A model generated the notes under the pieces. That model was not told where the DNA came from. It worked only from the letters and a program-made list of their open reading frames with translations, and did no database searches. A stretch of DNA of 64,000 nt from Billgrantia campisalis (GTDB taxonomy: Bacteria; Pseudomonadota; Gammaproteobacteria; Pseudomonadales; Halomonadaceae). The translations under genes were made by a program, and so were the position numbers. Of the stretch, positions 21,841 to 30,828 are shown one piece after another; position 1 is the first letter of the stretch, and every line of letters starts with the position of its first letter. Location of the stretch: NCBI RefSeq assembly GCF_022341425.1, contig NZ_JABFUC010000013.1, forward strand, positions 1-64,000, in the 5' to 3' direction.

Positions 21841-23331
21841 ATGTTTCCACGATTTACCCTGCGCTATGCCCGCCTGCCGGAGCGCTTCTACATCCGCTTC
21901 GACCCCGTGCCGGTCAAGGCGCCGCGGCTGGTGGCCTTCAACCGGCCGCTGGCCGAGGAGCTGGGCTTCGACCTGGCGGCCTTCGACGCCGAGGCGGCGG
22001 CGGTATGGTTCGCCGGTAACGTGGTGCCGTCGGGCGCCGAGCCGCTGGCCCAGGCCTATGCCGGGCACCAGTTCGGCACCTTCAACCCGCGGTTGGGCGA
22101 CGGCCGGGCGGTGCTGCTCGGCGAGGTGACCGACCGCCAGGGCCGGCTGCGCGACATCCAACTCAAGGGCGCCGGCATGACGCCCTTCTCCCGCGGCGCC
22201 GATGGCCGGGCGCCGCTGGGGCCGGTGCTGCGCGAGTACCTGGTCAGCGAGGGCATGCACGCCCTGGGCATTCCCACCACCCGGGCGCTGGCCGCGGTGA
22301 CCACCGGCGAGGCGGTGTTTCGCGGCCTGCCCGAGCCCGGCGCGGTGCTGACCCGGGTGGCGGCCAGCCATCTGCGGGTGGGGACCTTCCAGTACTTCGC
22401 CGCCCGTGGCGATACCGAGGCCCTGCGCACCCTGGCCGACCTGGCCATCGAGCGCCACTATCCACAGCTGCTTGGGCCCGAGCTTCGCCGGCTCGGCGAG
22501 GGCGAGCGCTACCTGGCGCTGGTCGAGGCGGTGCAGGCCCGCCAGGCGGCGCTGGTGGCGAAGTGGATGGGGGTCGGCTTCATCCATGGGGTGATGAACA
22601 CCGACAACACCACGATCAGCGGCGAGACCATCGACTACGGCCCCTGCGCCTTCATGGAGGCCTATGATCCCGAGACGCTGTTCAGTTCCATCGATGAGGC
22701 TGGGCGCTATGCCTACCGCAATCAGCCGTGGATCGCCCAGTGGAACCTGGCGCGTTTCGCCGAGACTTTGCTGCCGCTGATCGACGAGAATCAGGAGAAG
22801 GCCGTGGAGCAGGCCACCGCGCTGATCCAGGCCTATCCCGAGCGCTACGAGGCCGAGTGGCTCGCCGTGATGTGTGCCAAGCTGGGGCTCGAGCAGGCGC
22901 AGCCGGGCGATGCGGCGCTCGCCGAGGCGCTGCTCGAGGCCATGCACCGCGGGCGCGCCGACTTCACCCTGAGCTTTCGTCGGCTCTGCGATGCCGCCGA
23001 GTCCTCCCGGGCCGATGCGGCGCTGGTGGCGCTGTTCGAGCGGGTGGACGCCATCGAGGCGTGGCTGGCGCGCTGGCGCGAGCGGCTGGCCCAGGAACCG
23101 CTCGCGCCGGAGGAGCGGGCCCGACGCATGCGCCGCGTCAATCCGGCTTATATTCCCCGCAACCACCGGGTGCAGGAGGCGATCAGCGCCGCCGAGCGGG
23201 ACGACTTCGGCCCCTTCGAGGCGCTGCGCGAGGTGCTGGCGAGCCCCTTCGACGAGCAGCCCGGCCGTGAGGACTACGCCCGGCCGGCCGAGCCCCAGGA
23301 GCGGGTGTTTCGCACCTTCTGCGGGACTTGA
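21841..23331 (+). CDS. selO: Protein adenylyltransferase SelO (YdiU/UPF0061)
   Basis: 496 aa pseudokinase-fold enzyme that transfers AMP from ATP to Ser/Thr/Tyr of target proteins (activity established for SelO homologues). Family motifs are intact: AYAGHQFGTFNPRLGDGRA, QLKGAGMTPFSRGADGRA, and HGVMNTDNTTISGETIDYGP with the catalytic NTDN and metal-binding DYGP. The conserved C-terminal cysteine (TFCGT), which is selenocysteine in some eukaryotes, is a plain Cys here. Monocistronic by position. Confidence 0.95.
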   Translation: MFPRFTLRYARLPERFYIRFDPVPVKAPRLVAFNRPLAEELGFDLAAFDAEAAAVWFAGNVVPSGAEPLAQAYAGHQFGTFNPRLGDGRAVLLGEVTDRQGRLRDIQLKGAGMTPFSRGADGRAPLGPVLREYLVSEGMHALGIPTTRALAAVTTGEAVFRGLPEPGAVLTRVAASHLRVGTFQYFAARGDTEALRTLADLAIERHYPQLLGPELRRLGEGERYLALVEAVQARQAALVAKWMGVGFIHGVMNTDNTTISGETIDYGPCAFMEAYDPETLFSSIDEAGRYAYRNQPWIAQWNLARFAETLLPLIDENQEKAVEQATALIQAYPERYEAEWLAVMCAKLGLEQAQPGDAALAEALLEAMHRGRADFTLSFRRLCDAAESSRADAALVALFERVDAIEAWLARWRERLAQEPLAPEERARRMRRVNPAYIPRNHRVQEAISAAERDDFGPFEALREVLASPFDEQPGREDYARPAEPQERVFRTFCGT

Positions 23332-23510
23332 GCCATCGGGGAATCCGGGGACGGGTGGCTGTCATGCCGGCCGGGTCTTACTGCAGGCTCGCCTTTCTGC
23401 CTGGCGGTCCAGTAACTCGTGCGAGTCGTTGTGGAGCTGCGCATAGAGCAAGCGGGTGATCCTGAGTTCAGGCCCGAAAGTGGCGAGCGTTCCTGGTGTT
23501 AACGGCCCCT

Positions 23511-23978
23511 TCAAGGTGAGACCTTGAGGGGGCCGCCCTCCTTGAGGGTATTCATGGCCACCTGGGTGGCGATATCGCGAATGCCCTCCATGGGGCTGAC
23601 GGTGGTGGAGAGGAAAAGGGAGAGCTCGGCCAGATCCGCCACCATCACCTTGAGGATGAAGTCATGGTGGCCGGTGACGGCGTGGCAGTCGATCACCTCG
23701 TCCCGGGCCAGTAGCGCCGCCACCGCCTCCCGGGGTGAGGCCATGCGCCCCTTGTCCACCGAGAGGAAGATAAAGGCGGTGACCTTGAGGCCCAGGGCCT
23801 CCGGGGCGAGGCGCAGGGCATGGCCCTGGATGACCCCCTGCGCTTCCAGGCGAGCGATGCGTCGCGAGCACTGGCTGGGGGAGAGGCTCACCGCCTCCGC
23901 CAGGGCGGCCAGGGTCAGGCGGGCATCCCGCTGCAGGGCGTGAAGAATCCGCCGATCGAACCTGTCTAGCATTTCCAT
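23511..23978 (-). CDS. Lrp/AsnC-family regulator (probably of kynureninase)
   Basis: 155 aa. AsnC-type helix-turn-helix (LDRFDRRILHALQRDARLTLAALAEAVSLSPSQCSRRIARLEAQGVI) followed by a RAM ligand-binding domain ending in TVSPMEGIRDIATQVAMNTLKEG. Starts at the first Met that matches the family (MEMLDRFD). Divergent from kynU across 132 bp, as kynR is to kyn genes in pseudomonads, so control by kynurenine is a reasonable inference. An inverted repeat (about 23506-23533) overlaps its last codons and may aid termination. Confidence 0.9.
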   Translation of the reverse strand: MEMLDRFDRRILHALQRDARLTLAALAEAVSLSPSQCSRRIARLEAQGVIQGHALRLAPEALGLKVTAFIFLSVDKGRMASPREAVAALLARDEVIDCHAVTGHHDFILKVMVADLAELSLFLSTTVSPMEGIRDIATQVAMNTLKEGGPLKVSP

Positions 23979-24110
23979 TGCATTGATCTCTTGAATAGTG
24001 CAATAAATTTGCACTAAAGATGGCATGGGCGCCGAAGAACGCAACCCTTTTCCGAGCCACCCCTCCTAGAATTGGGAACAGATTCCTCACCCAATTCCCT
24101 GGAGGCCCCC

Positions 24111-25367
24111 ATGACCCCAACCCTCGATAGCGTGCGCGAACTGGATCGCCGCGACCCTCTGGCCGCTTTCAAGTCCCGTTTTGCCCTGCCGGAGGGGGTG
24201 ATCTACCTCGACGGCAACTCCCTGGGGGCCCAGCCGGTGGCCGCCCGGGAGGCCCTGGACGCCACCCGCGACCAGTGGCGCGACGAGCTGATCAAGGGCT
24301 GGAACCAGGGCTGGTTCGATGCCCCGGAGCGCCTCGGTGATCTGTTGGCGCCGCTCATCGGCGCCGGGCGCGGCGAAGTGATCGTCAGCGACAACATCAC
24401 CCTCAATCTCTTCAAGCTGCTGGGCTATATCACCGAGTCTCAGGGGCGCACGCGGCCGGTGATCCTCAGCGAAGGCGGCAATTTCCCCACCGACGGCTAT
24501 ATCGCCCAGGGGCTGTGCCGCTTCGCCGGTTTCGAGCATCGGGTGCTGCCGGAGGGGGCGGAACTGGCCGACTACCTGGACGAGCGGGTCGCCGCCGTGG
24601 TGCTCAGTCAGGTTCACTACCGCACCGGGCGGTTGCGCGATATGGCTGCCATCACCGCCCAGGTTCACGAGCAGGGCGCCGAGGTGATCTGGGACCTCGC
24701 CCACTCCGCCGGGGCCCTACCGGTGGACCTGCATGGCTGCGGCGCCCGCTACGCGGTGGGCTGCACCTACAAGTACCTCAATGGCGGCCCCGGGGCGCCG
24801 GCCTTCCTCTATGTGCACCAGGATCACCAGGACGGCGGCTGGCAGCCGCTCTCCGGCTGGCACGGCCATGCCGCGCCCTTCGCCTTCGATGGTGACTATG
24901 CCCCGGCTCCCGGCATCACCCGCTTCCGCACCGGGACGCATTCGGCGCTGATCTATGCCCCCCTGGAGGCCTCCCTGCGGCTCTGGCAGGACGTCGACAT
25001 GACCGCCCTGCGCGAGAAGAGCCTCGCCCTGGGGGAGCTGTTCCGCGACTGCCTGGCCGACCTGCTGGAAGCCGAGGGCATCGAGGACATTACCCCGCCC
25101 CAGGCGGAGCGTGGCAGCCAGGTGGCCTTTATTCACCGCGACAACGGCGCTCCCAACGCCCCGGGGCCTGGCTATGCCATCGTCCAGGCGCTGATCGCCC
25201 GGGGCGTGATCGGTGACTACCGGGAACCGGGGCTGATGCGCTTCGGCTTTACCCCCCTCTACCTCAGCTACGAGGACGTCTGGCAGGCGGCCCGCCACTT
25301 CCGCGAGGTGGTGGAGAGCGGGGAATACCGCGAGGCGCGTTTCCAGGTGCGCTCGGAAGTCACCTGA
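24111..25367 (+). CDS. kynU: Kynureninase
   Basis: 418 aa PLP enzyme that cleaves L-kynurenine to anthranilate and alanine. Visible: IYLDGNSLGAQPVAAREAL at the N-terminus, IVSDNITLNLFKLL, the PLP-binding Asp region WDLAHSAGALPVDLH, and the PLP lysine in GCTYKYLNGGPGAPAF. ATG 24111 has GGAGG five bases upstream. The rest of the aerobic kynurenine route (kynA, kynB) is not in the window. After the TGA the frame stays open for 21 more codons (EDLLPDGDHVDILERLEALPR), possibly a scrap of a lost neighbour. Confidence 0.95.
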   Translation: MTPTLDSVRELDRRDPLAAFKSRFALPEGVIYLDGNSLGAQPVAAREALDATRDQWRDELIKGWNQGWFDAPERLGDLLAPLIGAGRGEVIVSDNITLNLFKLLGYITESQGRTRPVILSEGGNFPTDGYIAQGLCRFAGFEHRVLPEGAELADYLDERVAAVVLSQVHYRTGRLRDMAAITAQVHEQGAEVIWDLAHSAGALPVDLHGCGARYAVGCTYKYLNGGPGAPAFLYVHQDHQDGGWQPLSGWHGHAAPFAFDGDYAPAPGITRFRTGTHSALIYAPLEASLRLWQDVDMTALREKSLALGELFRDCLADLLEAEGIEDITPPQAERGSQVAFIHRDNGAPNAPGPGYAIVQALIARGVIGDYREPGLMRFGFTPLYLSYEDVWQAARHFREVVESGEYREARFQVRSEVT

Positions 25368-25462
25368 GAGGACCTGCTGCCCGACGGCGATCACGTCGAC
25401 ATTCTCGAACGGCTTGAGGCGCTGCCGCGCTGAGCCGACTTTAACCCGGTGAGACGATTCCA

Positions 25463-26860
25463 ATGACAATATCGCAAACCAAGAGCACCACCACGGCGGC
25501 TTCTTCTTCCGGCACGCCCGCCGGCCGCGCCCAGTTCTCCAGCCGTTTCGGTTTCCTGATGGCTGCCGCCGGGGCCGCGGTGGGCCTCGGCAATGTGTGG
25601 AGTTTCCCCTCCATGGCCGCCAATAACGGCGGCGGCGCCTTCCTGCTGGTCTATGTGGCGATGGCCTTCATCCTCGCCTATCCGGCGCTGATGGCGGAGT
25701 TGATCCTGGGACGCCATGCCCAGAGCGGCATCATCAATGCCATGGGTCAGGTGGGCGGGCGCGGTCTACCGCGGCGCCTCGGCCAGGGGGGCGGCGGCCT
25801 GGCGCTGATGGCGGCCTGCCTGGGCCAGGCCTTCTATGCCATCGTCACCGGCTGGCTGATCGGCTATGCCCTCCTGGCCCTGGCCCGACTGCTGGGCCTG
25901 GAGGGGGCGACGGCCTGGCTTGGCGAGGGGAGCTTCTGGCGGGACTGGGGCCTGACCCTGGTGGCCATGACAATCACCGCGGCGGTGGTATTGGCCGGGG
26001 TCAACCGGGGCATCGAGCGCTGGACCAAGCGGCTGATGCCGCTGCTGCTGGTGATGATGCTGGGACTGATCGCGGTGATGCTGAGCTTCCCTGGCGCCGG
26101 TGAGGGAGTGAAGACCTACCTGGTGCCGGATCTGTCGCGGATCGATGGACAACTGCTGCTGGACGCCATGGGGCAGGCCTTCTTCTCGCTCTCCATCGGT
26201 GTCGGCGCCATGGTGGTCTACGGCTCCTACCTGAGCCGCAAGGCCAACCTGCCCCGGGTCGGAGCCCAGGTGATGCTGATCGACATGGGCGTGGCCTTCG
26301 TTGCCGGTCTGTTGATCATCCCGGCGATGTTCGTGGCCCATGGCCTGGGAGTGACGGTGTTCAACGAGGCCGGCGAGCTGCAGAGCTCGGCGACCCTGCT
26401 GTTCATGGTGATGCCGGCCCTGTTCGAGGCCATGGGGGCGCTGGGACTGGGCCTGGAGCTGCTCTTCTTCGTGCTTCTGGCCATCGCTGCGCTGACCTCC
26501 ATGTTTCCGGTGCTGGAGGTGCCCGTCTCCACCTTGGAGGAGACCGGCATGATCCGTCGCCGCTCGGCCACCTGGCTGATGGCGGGGGTGACCCTCACCA
26601 TCGCCACTCTGATCCTGGTCTACTTCGAGCCGTTGTTCGACTGGGCCATCACCCTGACCATCAGCTATAGCATGCCCTTGGTGGGGGGGCTGGTCTGTCT
26701 CTATGTGGGCTGGTTGCTGTCGCGCAATGCCAAGCTCCAGGAGCTGCGCCAGGGGGCGCCGGAGATCGAACGCACCCTGTTCTGGAAGCTCTGGCCCTGG
26801 TATATCCGGGTGGTCTGTCCGCTGCTGATCCTGGTGGTGATGCTGCGCAGCCTGGGCTGA
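25463..26860 (+). CDS. Neurotransmitter:sodium symporter (NSS/SNF) family transporter
   Basis: 465 aa with 11-12 membrane helices. The NSS hallmark near the N-terminus is present (FGFLMAAAGAAVGLGNVWSF, the unwound TM1 sodium/substrate site), as is GGGAFLLVYV. Bacterial relatives (TnaT, MhsT, LeuT) carry hydrophobic or aromatic amino acids. Lying 95 bp after kynU in the same direction, and followed by a terminator, it is likely to import tryptophan or kynurenine for the kyn route; that substrate is inferred from context only. Confidence 0.92.
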   Translation: MTISQTKSTTTAASSSGTPAGRAQFSSRFGFLMAAAGAAVGLGNVWSFPSMAANNGGGAFLLVYVAMAFILAYPALMAELILGRHAQSGIINAMGQVGGRGLPRRLGQGGGGLALMAACLGQAFYAIVTGWLIGYALLALARLLGLEGATAWLGEGSFWRDWGLTLVAMTITAAVVLAGVNRGIERWTKRLMPLLLVMMLGLIAVMLSFPGAGEGVKTYLVPDLSRIDGQLLLDAMGQAFFSLSIGVGAMVVYGSYLSRKANLPRVGAQVMLIDMGVAFVAGLLIIPAMFVAHGLGVTVFNEAGELQSSATLLFMVMPALFEAMGALGLGLELLFFVLLAIAALTSMFPVLEVPVSTLEETGMIRRRSATWLMAGVTLTIATLILVYFEPLFDWAITLTISYSMPLVGGLVCLYVGWLLSRNAKLQELRQGAPEIERTLFWKLWPWYIRVVCPLLILVVMLRSLG

Positions 26861-26892
26861 GGCGATCCCCAGACATCCACTCCGGACACGAG

Positions 26893-26922
26893 AAAGCCGC
26901 GCCCTGACAGCGCGGCTTTTTC
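26893..26922 (+). terminator. Rho-independent terminator after the NSS transporter
   Basis: A 10-bp perfect stem AAAGCCGCGC / GCGCGGCTTT with a 7-base loop and a T-run. It ends the kynU-transporter transcript. Confidence 0.9.
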
Positions 26923-27084
26923 CATGGAGACTCACCCCCTTGACCGAGGCCGGCCTGGTGCCGCCGGGTCAGCCTCAGTTGGTAGCTAATTTAATATGGT
27001 CTTTTATACTGATATGGTCTCGCGTGCCTAAGCTGACGTCCCCGGTCGCCAGTCTGCGCCTCCTCACGCTGAACGGAGATTCCG

Positions 27085-27639
27085 ATGACACCAAGCGTTG
27101 CGTTCGTGCCCACCCGCCGTCGGTCCATGGTGCTGCCTCTTCTGGTTCTGGTGCTGCTGCTGATGTGCCCGGTCATGGGGCTTGCCTCCAATTGGCCGCA
27201 GCCGGTATCCCTGCCGCCTCTGGAGGGGGATCGCGTGGTGCTAAGGGTCACCGGCGAGCATGGCGAGAGAGGCTATACACTCGCGCAGATCGAGGCCTTG
27301 GGGCTGCACCGGGTGACCACCACCACCTTCTGGCCCGAGGATGGTGGCACCTACGAGGGGGTGCTGCTTGCCGATCTGCTGGCCGAGGCGGGCCTCGCCG
27401 AGGCTGCCGCCGTCAGGGTTCTCGCCCTGGATGGCTTTTCCCAGATCCTTCCCCGGGAGGACTGGCAGCGCTGGTCCGTGTTGCTGGCGACCCGCCAGGA
27501 CGGCCAACCCATGGCGACCCGTGACAAGGGTCCCTTGCGTGTCATCTATCCACGCGATGCGGATCCGCGGCTTGAGGATCTGGCCTATCGGCTGCGCTGG
27601 GTCTGGCTGGTCCAGGCCATTGAGCAGGTGGCGCCTTGA
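27085..27639 (+). CDS. Secreted sulfite-oxidase-fold (molybdopterin-binding-like) protein
   Basis: 184 aa with an N-terminal signal or anchor (MVLPLLVLVLLLMCPVMGLA). The mature part resembles the small oxidoreductase molybdopterin-binding fold: VTGEHGERGYTLAQIEALGLHRVTTTT, TYEGVLLADLLAEAGL, VRVLALDGFSQILP, and GPLRVIYPRD. Such stand-alone domains are probably sensory or structural rather than catalytic; no cofactor ligand can be confirmed. The start is supported by CGGAG. It overlaps the GGDEF/EAL gene by four bases, so the two are probably co-translated and may work as a periplasmic sensor and its output. Confidence 0.75.
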   Translation: MTPSVAFVPTRRRSMVLPLLVLVLLLMCPVMGLASNWPQPVSLPPLEGDRVVLRVTGEHGERGYTLAQIEALGLHRVTTTTFWPEDGGTYEGVLLADLLAEAGLAEAAAVRVLALDGFSQILPREDWQRWSVLLATRQDGQPMATRDKGPLRVIYPRDADPRLEDLAYRLRWVWLVQAIEQVAP

Positions 27640-29660
27640 GCGCCGAGAGGGAACCGAGTGATCGCCGTCCCGGGAGGCTCTTCTGGCTGTTGGCCATGCT
27701 CACCGCCGGTCTCGTCGTGCTGGCGGTGGGCTCCACCTGGTGGGTGCTGAATACCCTGAGCCATATCGAGGAGCGGCTGCCCGGTGCCAGCCTGGCAACC
27801 GCGCGCGACTTCGGTGTGCTGCTGCAGGATCTCCAGCGGCTGGACCGGTCGCTGGAGATCCTGCCGCTGCAGCCCGAGCAACGGCGACTCGAGGCGGCGA
27901 ACCTGGCCTTGGATTTTGCCGTGCTGCGCGCCCGGGACAATCGCAGTCTGTATGGCCATCTGGGAGCCGACTATGATCGCCTGGAGCCGGTGCTGGGCGA
28001 GGCGCTAACCGAGGTGGAGGAGGCTCTCGAGACCGAGCCCCTGGACCTGGCGTACTTGCGGATCGGGCAGGAGACCCTGCAGGGGGCCATCGACCAAACG
28101 AAGTGGCTCTACGACCGAACGACCTACGACTCCAGCAACCAGCTGTCCACCCAAGCCAGTCGCTTGAAGGCGCTGCGTGCCAGTCTGGGCCTGCTGTCGC
28201 TGGTCATCTTGGTGGCCACGGTGGGCCTGGTCGGCCTGATGCTCTGGCAGCGGCATGTTCTGCAGCGCTGGGCACAGGCCAGGGCCCGCCTGCAGTTTCT
28301 GGCTCTTCATGATCCCCTGACTGGTCTGCCCAATCGCACCCTGTTCCAGGATCGCTTGGCCCAGGCCTGTGCCCAGGCCCGGCGCGACGACCGAATTGTC
28401 GCGCTGTTGTATCTGGATCTCGATCATTTCAAGGAGATCAACGACAGCCTGGGGCATCCCGTGGGCGATGCCCTGTTACGCGAGGTCGGCCAACGGCTGC
28501 AGCGCTGCGTGCGTGCCACGGATACCGTGGCGCGCCTGGGCGGAGACGAGTTCGCCATCCTCCTCATCGGCCTGACTCATCCCCGCGGCACCGCCAGGGT
28601 GGCTCAGGCCATCATCGATGCCGTCTCGCGGCCCGTGCGTGTTCAGGGCCAGCTGCTCCAGGTCTCGACCAGTGCCGGCATCACCGTCTTTCCCCAGGAT
28701 GGCGAGAGTGGCGAGCAGCTGTTGGCGAATGCCGACATGGCCCTGTATCGGGCCAAGGCCCAGGCGTGTGGCCACTACCACTTCTTCATCCCGGCATATC
28801 GGACTGCCCTCGTGGAGCGCCGGGCCATGGAGAAAGAACTGCGCCGTGCCTTGCGCTGCCAGGAGTTCGTCCTGTACTACCAGCCCCAGATTCATCTGAC
28901 GCAGGGCGGCCTGGACGGCCTCGAAGCCCTGGTGCGCTGGCAGCATCCCCGGCGTGGCCTGGTTCCACCGGCGGAGTTCCTGCCGCTAGCCGAGGAGAGC
29001 GGACTGATCGTGACGATCGGCCGACAGGTCCTGCGCCAGGCCTGTGACCAGATGCGTGCCTGGCGGGACGCCGGCCTTCATCCTCCCCGGGTGGCGATCA
29101 ACCTGGCTACGGCGCAGTTCAAGCAGGGCGATCTGGTCGAGGAGATCCGCCAAGGTTTGACCCAGGCCGGCCTGGCGCCACGTGACCTGGAGGTGGAAAT
29201 CACCGAGGGGACCATCCTGGATCGGGACAGCGCGGAGATACAGCGGATACTGGCGGGGATTCGTGAGCTAGGCGTGGAGATTGCGCTGGACGACTTCGGT
29301 ACCGGCTATGCTTCCCTCACGCATCTCAAGCGCTTCCCCGTGAATCGGCTCAAGATCGATCGCTCCTTCGTGCAGAGTCTTGGCCAGGATGCCGATGACG
29401 AGGCGATCGTCAAGATGGTCATCCAACTGGGCCACAGCCTGGGGCTCGCGATCGTGGCCGAGGGGATCGAGACCGCTGAGCAGGCAGGCTACCTGAGCCA
29501 GCAAGGGTGTGATGTGGGGCAAGGTTACCTGTTCGGCCGCCCCATGCCGGCCGAAGAGGTCACCCTCCGGCTGCGCTCGCCCGCGTTCAATGGGGACGAG
29601 CGCGACCAGGGTGTGGATGAGTGCTGGTCTGCCTGGGCGAGTGACGGGAGAGCCTCTTGA
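27636..29660 (+). CDS. GGDEF-EAL protein (c-di-GMP cyclase/phosphodiesterase)
   Basis: 674 aa. It has two membrane helices (about residues 14-36 and 185-208) enclosing a periplasmic helical domain, then GGDEF (RLGGDEFA near 302) and EAL (EALVRWQHP near 430). Both active-site motifs look intact, including DDFGTGYASL and LKIDRSFV in the EAL domain, so it could be bifunctional. The only start that fits is TTG 27636, overlapping the previous stop (TTGA) with AGGTGG a few bases before it, which implies coupling to the upstream secreted protein. Confidence 0.92.
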   Translation: MSAEREPSDRRPGRLFWLLAMLTAGLVVLAVGSTWWVLNTLSHIEERLPGASLATARDFGVLLQDLQRLDRSLEILPLQPEQRRLEAANLALDFAVLRARDNRSLYGHLGADYDRLEPVLGEALTEVEEALETEPLDLAYLRIGQETLQGAIDQTKWLYDRTTYDSSNQLSTQASRLKALRASLGLLSLVILVATVGLVGLMLWQRHVLQRWAQARARLQFLALHDPLTGLPNRTLFQDRLAQACAQARRDDRIVALLYLDLDHFKEINDSLGHPVGDALLREVGQRLQRCVRATDTVARLGGDEFAILLIGLTHPRGTARVAQAIIDAVSRPVRVQGQLLQVSTSAGITVFPQDGESGEQLLANADMALYRAKAQACGHYHFFIPAYRTALVERRAMEKELRRALRCQEFVLYYQPQIHLTQGGLDGLEALVRWQHPRRGLVPPAEFLPLAEESGLIVTIGRQVLRQACDQMRAWRDAGLHPPRVAINLATAQFKQGDLVEEIRQGLTQAGLAPRDLEVEITEGTILDRDSAEIQRILAGIRELGVEIALDDFGTGYASLTHLKRFPVNRLKIDRSFVQSLGQDADDEAIVKMVIQLGHSLGLAIVAEGIETAEQAGYLSQQGCDVGQGYLFGRPMPAEEVTLRLRSPAFNGDERDQGVDECWSAWASDGRAS

Positions 29661-29663
29661 GGC

Positions 29664-30599
29664 TCAAGGCAGCACCAGCTCCCTGGCCTCGCCCATCAGC
29701 AGGGCACGGTTGGCCTCCAGCGCCTCGCGCAGGAAGTCCCACAGCAGCCGCACCCGGGCCAGGCGCCGCTGCTCCTGGCGCGAGGTGATCCAGAACTGGC
29801 GGGTGATCGCCACCTCCTCGGTCAGCACCGGCGTTAGCCCTGGCGTGGGCTCGGCCATAAAGCAGGGCAGCACCGCCAGGCCGGCGCCGTGGAGGGCGGC
29901 GGCGTGCTGGGTGGTGACGCTGGTGCTGCGGATCGAGAAGTGTGGGCCGGGATGGCCCACCACGGCGGGGTCGAGCAGCGGCTCCAGGTAGCTGAGCTGC
30001 TCGCTGAAAATCAGGTCGTCCACATAGCCGATCAGGCGATGCTCGCCAAGCGCGGCCAGCGACTCGGGGCTGCCCTGTCGCGCCAGGTAGTCGCGGCTGC
30101 CGTAGAGCCGCAGCCGGTAGTCGCATAGCCGCGAGATCACCAGGCCGGGGCTGGCCGGGCGCTCCACGGTGATGGCCAGGTCCGCCTCGTGGCGGCTGAG
30201 GTTGACCACCCTGGGAAGGGCCAGCAGGTCCAGGGTCACCCCGGGGTGGCGTGCGCAGAAGGCCGACAGTAGCGGGGCGATCACCCAGGTGCCGAAGCCC
30301 TCGGTGACGCCGAGGCGAATCTGGCCGCTGACCTGGTGATTCTTGTCGGTCAGGCTCTCGCCGGCCTCGAAGGCGTGGCGGGCCATCTCCTCGGCGTGGG
30401 CCAGCAGCTGGTGACCCGCCTCTGTCAGATGGTAGCCGTGGGTACTACGCTCGAAGAGCTGGGTATTGAGTCGCTGTTCGAAGCGTCGGGTGCGTCGCGA
30501 CAGGGTGGAGTGATCCAGCCCCAGGCGGCGGGCGGCGTCGGTGAGGCGCTGGCTGCGCGCCACTTCCAGGAAGATCTGGATATCCTGCCAGTCGAGCAT
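29664..30599 (-). CDS. LysR-family regulator (divergent from mmsA)
   Basis: 311 aa. Classic LysR N-terminus (MLDWQDIQIFLEVARSQRLT, then AARRLGLDHSTLSRRTRRFEQRLN) and an effector-binding domain. GGGAGG precedes the ATG. Convergent with the GGDEF/EAL gene (stops 3 bp apart) and divergent from mmsA across 229 bp that contains a palindrome suited to a LysR site, so mmsA is the likely target. Confidence 0.9.
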   Translation of the reverse strand: MLDWQDIQIFLEVARSQRLTDAARRLGLDHSTLSRRTRRFEQRLNTQLFERSTHGYHLTEAGHQLLAHAEEMARHAFEAGESLTDKNHQVSGQIRLGVTEGFGTWVIAPLLSAFCARHPGVTLDLLALPRVVNLSRHEADLAITVERPASPGLVISRLCDYRLRLYGSRDYLARQGSPESLAALGEHRLIGYVDDLIFSEQLSYLEPLLDPAVVGHPGPHFSIRSTSVTTQHAAALHGAGLAVLPCFMAEPTPGLTPVLTEEVAITRQFWITSRQEQRRLARVRLLWDFLREALEANRALLMGEARELVLP

Positions 30600-30622
30600 G
30601 AGCGGCCTCCCGAGACGGTTTG

Positions 30623-30640
30623 TTGTGCATTATTGCACAA
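30623..30640. promoter_or_regulatory. Palindrome in the LysR-mmsA intergenic region
   Basis: Perfect 7-bp arms TTGTGCA / TGCACAA with a TTAT spacer, about 24 bp upstream of the LysR start codon. This is the size and place of an autoregulatory LysR-type site. Confidence 0.55.
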
Positions 30641-30828
30641 GCAATGTGCCCGGGTGCCCGTTGTCACCCCATCCAGCGAGTGGATAGACTCGATGTCATC
30701 ACCTTCCGTGTTTTTATACACATAAAGTCTAATGCCTGGTCGATTCGTATCGACGCGACGCGAGGCGATCCACAACAACAAGGCAGGTCCTCGCCAGGGC
30801 AGCGACATCCGAGAGAGGAGCACGCACC

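Noticed and set aside
23506..23533. Inverted repeat at the end of the Lrp gene as a terminator
   Set aside because: Good stem, but no T-run on either strand and it overlaps coding sequence; kept only as a remark.
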